Assembly: GCA_021796835.1 (NCBI GenBank)
Contig: JAKABO010000018.1
Coordinates: 1 to 46,565 of the forward strand
Reading direction: 5' to 3'
DNA: 46,565 bases
From: Pseudomonadota bacterium
GTDB lineage: Bacteria; Pseudomonadota; Gammaproteobacteria; Burkholderiales; Ferrovaceae
Part shown: in pieces, positions 41,623-46,565 of the stretch
Layout of the letters: every line of letters begins with the position of its first letter
Position numbering within the stretch: position 1 is the stretch's first letter
Notes under the pieces: model-generated
Database searches by the model: none
What the model was told of the DNA's origin: nothing
The model's input: the letters and a program-made list of their open reading frames with translations, nothing else
Program-made: the position numbers and the translations under genes

Positions 41623-41669
41623 GGCTTTCTCCACTTGAGAGCTTGAGTATCATTATCTTCCACTTTTGA

Positions 41670-42509
41670 TTACCAGAATGGGGCTATGGTGTTGAATTGT
41701 TTCCACTGGAGGTCGAGTTGACCGGTTAACTGCCTGGTTTCGCAGGCTAACCATCCCTTGACAAGGCAGGAAGTGGCGAGGTCCACGTCCGGTAATTCTT
41801 TGAAGAGATGGTTTGCGGTTACGGCATCGTTGATTGCTCCGAGTGTATCCTGAAGTCCAGACAGGGCGGTCAGAAATGAATGTGCAGAACGAGCGGGGTA
41901 GAGAGGCAAGAAAAACTCGGATGCATAGCGCAATTTCTTCCCATTGATACGAAGGGTGTGCAGTTGTTCCGGATGAAGGGTGGTAATGCTTCTTCCGCGT
42001 TTCCTGAAATTGTGATAGCACTTTTCCAAGACCAAATTCGCAAAATGACCAATCGAAGAAGCGTTGCCTTGCAACCAGGAATCGTGGGCCAAGGCTGCTT
42101 TGAGTTCAAGCAACAAAGCCTGAAAGCGATGTGACTCGATGGCGGTTATGGCTCTGTCCCGATTTTTCCTGCGCAGGACATCGCTTGATTGCTGCAGTTT
42201 CGCAAAATCGTGTTCCTGTGACAGGGCTGCCAAGATCGGCGGAAGTATTTTCAGGACGAAAACATCCCAGTTTCTTGCTGGTCCCAACTCTTCCAACAAC
42301 CATTTCAATTCCGTGGAGATGTCAGAGAAGGCGGTTTCGTCGAAAGCATGAGGGGAAATGCCAAAAGTGGACCGCATGCGCCTCAGCGCAACGCGCATTT
42401 TGTGCAGGTGGTTGCTGTCCGGGTCGCGAGTAAGAAATACCTTTGCGTTGTCCTGCAATTGCTGTCGGCAATCCCTCACGGTTTCCATACAGGCCTTCGC
42501 GGCATCCAT
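41670..42509 (-). CDS. CHAD domain protein
   Basis: The 279-residue all-helical protein has the CHAD signatures HLHKMRVALRRMRSTFGI near the N-terminus, ELGPARNWDVFV and LHTLRINGKKLRYASEFF, with conserved basic residues and histidines. CHAD domains bind inorganic polyphosphate through these basic patches. No CYTH domain is attached, and ppk is not nearby. It shares its orientation with phhB, 47 bases upstream of it. Confidence 0.9.
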   Translation of the reverse strand: MDAAKACMETVRDCRQQLQDNAKVFLTRDPDSNHLHKMRVALRRMRSTFGISPHAFDETAFSDISTELKWLLEELGPARNWDVFVLKILPPILAALSQEHDFAKLQQSSDVLRRKNRDRAITAIESHRFQALLLELKAALAHDSWLQGNASSIGHFANLVLEKCYHNFRKRGRSITTLHPEQLHTLRINGKKLRYASEFFLPLYPARSAHSFLTALSGLQDTLGAINDAVTANHLFKELPDVDLATSCLVKGWLACETRQLTGQLDLQWKQFNTIAPFW

Positions 42510-42520
42510 TTTGCCTCTTG

Positions 42521-42538
42521 GTGACTATATTGCGTCAC
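42521..42538. promoter_or_regulatory. Inverted repeat GTGAC-N8-GTCAC upstream of the CHAD gene
   Basis: A five-base dyad with an eight-base spacer lies 12 bases before the CHAD start codon, overlapping the likely promoter or leader. It could be an operator. It is short, so chance is not excluded. Confidence 0.3.
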
Positions 42539-42672
42539 TAAATTGAGCGGATGGGTAGAATATTTCCATGCGTTTCACGACCAGGTGTCGATGCGGAGAA
42601 CCCGGCAGCGCGTCACGCAAATGTACCACGACTTTCCCATGGCTGGAATACGAAACCTCAACATCCGAACGT

Positions 42673-42703
42673 TTGAAAATAGTCGTCAGAATCGTTGTAT
42701 GAT
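42673..42703 (+). promoter_or_regulatory. Candidate sigma70 promoter of the FGE-fold gene
   Basis: TTGAAA (42673-42678) and TATGAT (42698-42703) are separated by 19 bases, slightly long. The start codon follows at 42742 with AGGAG before it. The 200-base gap between the CHAD and FGE-fold genes has no other gene. Confidence 0.4.
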
Positions 42704-42741
42704 GGGGTTCCTCTCAGAAAACGCCGAACAGGAGAAATCAG

Positions 42742-43542
42742 ATGAAGTATGCTCAATTCGTTATTGCGGCCAGTATTTTTCTGATCCATACGCCGGTAAT
42801 TGCCGACGAAACTGTGACCGGGTCGAATCTGCCAAAGTTCAGGGAGTTTCAGGATTGTTCAGACTGTTCTGTAATGGTCGCGCTTCCAGTGGGCAGTTTC
42901 GACATGGGCTCCAACAACGGCGAGGCTAATGAAAAACCCGTGCACCGCGTCACCATAGCCCAAGTTTTTGCCATAGGCAAGACTGAAGTGACCCAGGGAC
43001 AGTGGAAGGCGATCATGGGCAATAATCCGAGTCATTTTAGCGGCGGATTGTTCACCAGAAATTGTGGAGAAAACTGCCCGGTGGAAAATGTCAGTTGGGA
43101 TGATGTCCAGGATTTTATCCAGAAACTCAACGCCAGGACTGGCAAACAGTATCGCCTGCCTTCTGAGGCGGAATGGGAATACGCCTGTCGGGCAGGCGGA
43201 CAGCAGAAATACTGCGGCAGAGATGATCTGGGCAACGTGGCGTGGGACGTCAGCAACAGCGATGACATGACCCATCCCGTAGCCCAAAAACAGGCCAATG
43301 CCTTTGGCCTGTACGACATGAGCGGCAACGTCTGGGAATGGGTGGAGGACAGTTGGCACGATAATTACAACGGAGCGCCAACGGATGGCAGTGTGTGGCA
43401 GGGAGATGGCGCGAAGCGCGTGCTTCGCGGCGGTTCCTGGAACAGCGGGCCGCAGGGTACTCTCGCGGCTTACCGTATTATGGGCAGGCCGGCAGAGGGG
43501 GAACACGATGTTGGTTTTCGGCTTGCCAGGACACTTCCGTAG
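42742..43542 (+). CDS. Periplasmic formylglycine-generating-enzyme-fold protein (SUMF1/PvdO type)
   Basis: The 266-residue product has a signal peptide (cleavage near VIADE), then the FGE-sulfatase domain: GSFDMGSNNGEANEKPVHRV, GKTEVTQGQWKAIMG, YRLPSEAEWEYACR, YDMSGNVWEWVEDSW and RVLRGGSWNSG...VGFRLART. The two cysteines that coordinate copper in true formylglycine-generating enzymes, expected between GGSW and GFR, are absent. It probably is not a sulfatase-activating oxidase. PvdO- and EgtB-like relatives show other chemistries; the substrate is unknown. Confidence 0.88.
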   Translation: MKYAQFVIAASIFLIHTPVIADETVTGSNLPKFREFQDCSDCSVMVALPVGSFDMGSNNGEANEKPVHRVTIAQVFAIGKTEVTQGQWKAIMGNNPSHFSGGLFTRNCGENCPVENVSWDDVQDFIQKLNARTGKQYRLPSEAEWEYACRAGGQQKYCGRDDLGNVAWDVSNSDDMTHPVAQKQANAFGLYDMSGNVWEWVEDSWHDNYNGAPTDGSVWQGDGAKRVLRGGSWNSGPQGTLAAYRIMGRPAEGEHDVGFRLARTLP

Positions 43543-43626
43543 CATCGTGAAAAGGTGTCTTTGGTGGTCCGGTCGAAAAATACCCCAGGATCAACATTCA
43601 AGATGTCTTTAACATCGCTCTTTGGC

Positions 43627-43649
43627 GCCAGACAAATACTAAATCTGGC
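43627..43649 (+). terminator. Weak hairpin after the FGE-fold gene
   Basis: GCCAGA and TCTGGC flank an 11-base loop, and an AT-rich stretch (TATTCTTGAATTT) follows without a true U-run. It could be a poor terminator. The surrounding 43545-43780 gap contains a second dyad, TGTAGA (43674) with TCTACA (43702), and no gene I can support. Confidence 0.3.
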
Positions 43650-43780
43650 TATTCTTGAATTTCGACTGCTTCATGTAGACTCCCCCCCTGCTCGAGAAAA
43701 TTCTACATTTCATTCCCGATTTTTACGGGGGGACTACCGATGATGCGGACAGGTTCTGGCCAGTTGGAGGGCGTTTGGAT

Positions 43781-44608
43781 ATGGTGCGATCTGGTACGGG
43801 TATTGCTGTGGCAACAGGCGCAGTGAGCGCCCCTGCCCCCATTGCAGTCAGTGAAGTCGATGTGGCAATCCACACCGCGAGCGGTATCTGTGATGCGGCA
43901 CTTGTGCATCCGCTGGGTAGCGGTGCGTGGCCTGCGGCCATCATGTTCCCCGATGCCTTTGGGCTTCGTCCCACCATGCGGGACATGGCGAGACGGCTGG
44001 CGGCGGAAGGCTACACGGTCCTCGTCCCGAATCCGTTCTATCGCCTGACAAAAGCACCAGGGGTCGGGCCTGATTTCGATTTTCAAAAGCCCGAAGATCG
44101 GGCCAGACTGAGCGCGCTGCGGACACCGTTGACCAACGAAAATGTAATGCGGGATGCTTCTGCATTCGTTGCTTTTCTTGACACCCAGCCGTTTGTGAGC
44201 AGGAAAGCAAGGATGGGTGTCGTTGGCTATTGCATGGGCGGCCTGATGACAATGCAGGCGGCTGCGGGAGTGCCAGATCGAATTGGCGCAGGCGCGTCCT
44301 TTCATGGCGGCGGTTTGGTTACCGACAAGTTGGACAGCCCACACCGGCTTGTTCAAAAAATGCGGGCGGAGTACTACTTCGGCATCGCAGCGAACGACGA
44401 TGAGCGTCAGCCGGAAGCCAAGACCGAACTTGCGGAGGCATTTAAGGCTGCAAAACTGCCTGAAAAAATTGAAGTTTATGAAGGTACCCTGCATGGATGG
44501 TGCATTAGGGACATGCCAATCCAGGGAGGCAGGCCTATCTACGATGAACTCCAGGCGGAACGCGCGTGGGGCGAACTCCTGGTTTTATTCAGACGGGTAT
44601 TGACATAG
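43781..44608 (+). CDS. Dienelactone hydrolase family protein
   Basis: This 275-residue alpha/beta hydrolase has the nucleophile elbow VGYCMGGLM, in which cysteine occupies the nucleophile position as in dienelactone hydrolase. AIMFPDAFGLRPTMRDMARRLAAEGYTVLVPNPFYR is the family N-terminal region, and GTLHGWCI carries the expected catalytic histidine. ATG 43781 has GGAGGG nine bases upstream; TTG 43775 is an alternative. No other aromatic degradation gene is nearby, so the substrate is unknown. It probably sits alone, followed by a transposase remnant. Confidence 0.88.
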   Translation: MVRSGTGIAVATGAVSAPAPIAVSEVDVAIHTASGICDAALVHPLGSGAWPAAIMFPDAFGLRPTMRDMARRLAAEGYTVLVPNPFYRLTKAPGVGPDFDFQKPEDRARLSALRTPLTNENVMRDASAFVAFLDTQPFVSRKARMGVVGYCMGGLMTMQAAAGVPDRIGAGASFHGGGLVTDKLDSPHRLVQKMRAEYYFGIAANDDERQPEAKTELAEAFKAAKLPEKIEVYEGTLHGWCIRDMPIQGGRPIYDELQAERAWGELLVLFRRVLT

Positions 44609-44618
44609 GGCCGCCTCA

Positions 44619-44762
44619 TTGGAGTTGCTGAATGTGCGCTATTTTGGGAAGATCACCAATACGCCGGAGGTGATTGAAAAGTTGGTCGAGCAACTCGGAA
44701 AAGGGGATGCGAATTTATCTTTTTGTTTTTGCTTCGAGGGCGGGCTCTGCGGTTTACGGTAG
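44619..44762 (+). pseudogene. IS110-family transposase remnant
   Basis: Read in this frame the segment gives VRYFGKITNTPEVIEKLVEQ, then LSFCFCFEGGLCG and a stop. IS110-type DEDD transposases have VRYFG.I..TPEA..KLV..L.....LSFCYEAGPCGYGLYRQL in the same order near their N-terminus. The match breaks up after the Cys/Glu-Gly block, and neither the first catalytic segment nor the rest of the protein is present. I infer a decayed, truncated insertion sequence. Confidence 0.6.
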
Positions 44763-44789
44763 GGATGCAATGTGCAATACTGACCCATC

Positions 44790-45602
44790 ATGGCCGACCC
44801 CAACGACAACAATGCAATAATCACCGTCGACCTCACCAAGCACTTCGATCAGGTCACTGCGCTCGACCGCCTGTCTCTGAAAGTACGAAGCGGCCTGATC
44901 TTCGGCCTGTTGGGTCCGAACGGCGCAGGCAAGAGCACAACGATTAAAATCCTCACCACCCTGCTGGACGCGAGTTCTGGCTCCGCCACGATAGCTGGTT
45001 TCGATGTGGCAAAAAGCCCCATCGAAGTACGTCGACGCATTGGCTACGTACCCCAACTGCTGTCGGCTGACGGTGCCCTGACCGCCATCGAGAACCTCAA
45101 CCTGTCGGCAAGGCTCTATGGTTTGCACGGAGGAGAACTCAAAGTACGCGTGAGTGAGGCCTTGTCCTTTTCCGGGCTCGATACAGTAGCGAACAAGCCG
45201 GTCAAAACCTATTCGGGTGGGATGATCCGCCGTCTCGAGATAGCCCAGGCAACGCTGCATTATCCTGAGGTTCTGTTTCTGGACGAACCGACCATCGGTC
45301 TGGATCCCGTTGCCCGTAAAACCGTGTGGGAACGGCTCAAAGATCTCCGCCGGTCCAGGCGGACGACCATCCTGATCACGACGCACGACATGGAAGAGGT
45401 TGACGTGCTTTGCGACGAACTGGCCATTCTTGATCGCGGTCGCTTGGCGGTCACGGGAAGTCCCGGGGAACTCAAGTCCCGATTGGGCGCTCAAGCAAGT
45501 CTGGACGACGTATTCGTGCACTTCAGTGGCAGCGTGATGGAGCGGGAAGGCAATTACCGCCAAATCCGTGAAAACCGTAGCGCCATTCACCGATTGGAGT
45601 AG
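44790..45602 (+). CDS. ABC-2 type exporter ATP-binding protein (DrrA-like)
   Basis: The 270-residue ATPase has Walker A GPNGAGKSTTIKILTTLL, Q-loop IGYVPQ, signature YSGGMIRRLEIAQ and Walker B VLFLDEPTIGLDP, followed by the H-loop TTHDMEE. The C-terminal LDDVFVHFSG is typical of DrrA/NodI-like ATPases. It lies two bases before the permease gene. Drug, lipid or polysaccharide export is possible; the substrate is not evident. Confidence 0.93.
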   Translation: MADPNDNNAIITVDLTKHFDQVTALDRLSLKVRSGLIFGLLGPNGAGKSTTIKILTTLLDASSGSATIAGFDVAKSPIEVRRRIGYVPQLLSADGALTAIENLNLSARLYGLHGGELKVRVSEALSFSGLDTVANKPVKTYSGGMIRRLEIAQATLHYPEVLFLDEPTIGLDPVARKTVWERLKDLRRSRRTTILITTHDMEEVDVLCDELAILDRGRLAVTGSPGELKSRLGAQASLDDVFVHFSGSVMEREGNYRQIRENRSAIHRLE

Positions 45603-45604
45603 CC

Positions 45605-46375
45605 ATGCTTCGCTTCGCTCGTGAAAGCCTCGCCATTGCCAGTGCCGAAATGCACAAGTTGGTCCGGGATCCGACCGAGATGTTCTCACGGGCCATCCAA
45701 CCCGTGCTGTGGCTGGCCATATTCGGCCAAGTCTTCAGTAGGGTCAGGGGAATCCCCACGGGCAACCTGAACTACCTGGATTACATGGCTCCCGGAATTC
45801 TTGCGCAAAGCATCCTGTTCAGCGCCATTTTCTATGGGATCGCAGTCATCTGGGAACGCGATCTGGGGATCGTTCACAAGTTGTTGGTCACCCCGGCGCA
45901 CCGTAGCGCACTGATTGGGGGTAAGGCCTTGGCGGCTGGCCTGCGCGGACTGGTTCAGGCGATCGTCGTGTATGGCGTCGCGGTTATCCTGAAAGTCAAT
46001 ATCCGCTGGGAATTTCTGCCTATTCTGACGGCAGCCGCAGGTGTATTCATCGGGTCGGGCGTCTTCTCCACCTTTTCTCTGCTCATTGCCTCCATCGTCA
46101 AAACCCGCGAAAGATTCATGGGGATTGGCCAAGTATTGACGATGCCCCTGTTTTTCGCTTCAAACGCCATCTATCCTCTGGAATTGATGCCGGACTGGCT
46201 CAAAAGCATTGCGATATTCAATCCGCTGACCTATCTGGTGGATGTGCTCCGTGGTTCGATGATTGTCGGCGGGGTGAGCACCTTTCCCGTCATCACCAGT
46301 TTCGGGGTGATGGGCCTTGTCTTTCTGATTCTTCTGGCATTGGCTTCGAAAATCTATCCCGGGCTGGCGCGCTAA
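45605..46375 (+). CDS. ABC-2 type exporter permease (DrrB-like)
   Basis: This 256-residue membrane protein has about six transmembrane helices and the ABC-2 signature FFASNAIYPLELMPDWLKSIAIFNPLTYLVD split over residues 179-210. It pairs with the ATPase encoded directly upstream. The next gene is on the opposite strand. Confidence 0.92.
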   Translation: MLRFARESLAIASAEMHKLVRDPTEMFSRAIQPVLWLAIFGQVFSRVRGIPTGNLNYLDYMAPGILAQSILFSAIFYGIAVIWERDLGIVHKLLVTPAHRSALIGGKALAAGLRGLVQAIVVYGVAVILKVNIRWEFLPILTAAAGVFIGSGVFSTFSLLIASIVKTRERFMGIGQVLTMPLFFASNAIYPLELMPDWLKSIAIFNPLTYLVDVLRGSMIVGGVSTFPVITSFGVMGLVFLILLALASKIYPGLAR

Positions 46376-46457
46376 CCGGCCTCCTTCTTATGGTTATGGT
46401 TGAACCCGGCGAGGAAATCTCGTGTATATCCCCCCTCAATTCAATGATCCTGCCGGA

Positions 46458-46565
46458 TCAAAAGTCGATATGCAAACGCAGTCCGTACACATCGACCGGA
46501 CCGCGCAGTTGATTGTACGCGGGATTGCCGATGTGTTGCCAGTCCGCCGTCAGGTGAACCCCTTC
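46458..46565 (-). CDS. Outer-membrane porin, C-terminal fragment (OprB-like; runs off the right edge)
   Basis: The last 35 codons of a minus-strand gene are visible. The translation has DWQHIGNPAYNQLRGPVDVY and ends GLRLHIDF, with the terminal phenylalanine and alternating hydrophobic pattern required for BAM-dependent beta-barrels. D.Q.I.NP.YN..RGPV..FGLRLH..F is typical of carbohydrate-selective OprB-like porins. The rest of the gene lies outside the window. It is convergent with the ABC exporter. Confidence 0.65.
   Translation of the reverse strand, partial: EGVHLTADWQHIGNPAYNQLRGPVDVYGLRLHIDF

Noticed and set aside
42543-42929. Open frame of 128 codons overlapping the start of the FGE-fold gene
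   Set aside because: No family resemblance, and it overlaps the signal peptide region of a well-supported gene in another frame.
43740-43824. Short frame upstream of the hydrolase (starting MMRTGSGQLEG) as a separate leader peptide gene
   Set aside because: It overlaps the hydrolase start in another frame and has no ribosome binding site or similarity.

Overview
The window is a compact, GC-rich chromosomal segment of a Gram-negative proteobacterium, most likely a betaproteobacterium. I infer this from the FlhDC-type regulator pair, the complete System I cytochrome c maturation set (ccm), the DUF3443/DUF2844 pair familiar from Burkholderiales, an outer-membrane porin C-terminus and several periplasmic proteins. 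The species cannot be named from sequence alone. I found no rRNA, tRNA, CRISPR array or complete insertion sequence. No stretch longer than about 260 bases lacks a gene or a described element.

Left part (1-12.9 kb) is housekeeping. It holds the start of recQ at the edge, a thioredoxin-fold protein, an AAA/DUF4143 ATPase, the oxidative pentose phosphate operon gnd-zwf-pgl, a convergent metG-tadA-dnaE operon, then apbC (mrp) and dcd. A strong intrinsic terminator follows dcd.

The most unusual region is 12.95-16.95 kb. After a leader with three separate inverted repeats comes a tightly overlapping row: flhD, flhC, a protein resembling the TraI_2 part of MobH relaxases but without its histidine/HD metal-binding residues, a TraD-type coupling ATPase with intact Walker motifs, and a small membrane protein. 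FlhDC-like pairs (SetCD, AcaCD) control conjugation in SXT/R391 ICEs and IncA/C plasmids, and traI-traD order is typical there. Here no integrase, functional relaxase or T4SS channel genes are visible. It looks like a domesticated or stripped conjugation module, or a new use of a coupling ATPase.

17-22 kb holds a membrane PAS-GGDEF-EAL protein, three exported or envelope proteins (TPR, LTXXQ-type, Gly/Trp-rich) and a universal stress protein. 22.1-29.0 kb is the complete ccm locus in the permuted order ccmFGHI-ccmABCDE, including a 55-residue ccmD. A NarL-type regulator with a degenerate receiver lies convergent to it. 29.9-38.9 kb is a chemotaxis operon: CheZ-like phosphatase, cheY, cheA, cheW, an Aer-like PAS receptor ending in a CheR-docking-type pentapeptide, cheR, cheD and cheB. 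No flagellar structural genes are present.

38.9-46.6 kb is more mixed: DUF423, a lipoprotein with two Asp-Thr/Ser-Gly motifs like a bilobal aspartic peptidase (DUF3443) with its DUF2844 partner, pterin carbinolamine dehydratase, a CHAD protein, a periplasmic formylglycine-enzyme-fold protein, a dienelactone hydrolase, an IS110-type transposase remnant, a DrrAB-like ABC exporter and the C-terminus of a porin at the right edge. The remnant and the weaker gene packing suggest this end is accessory.
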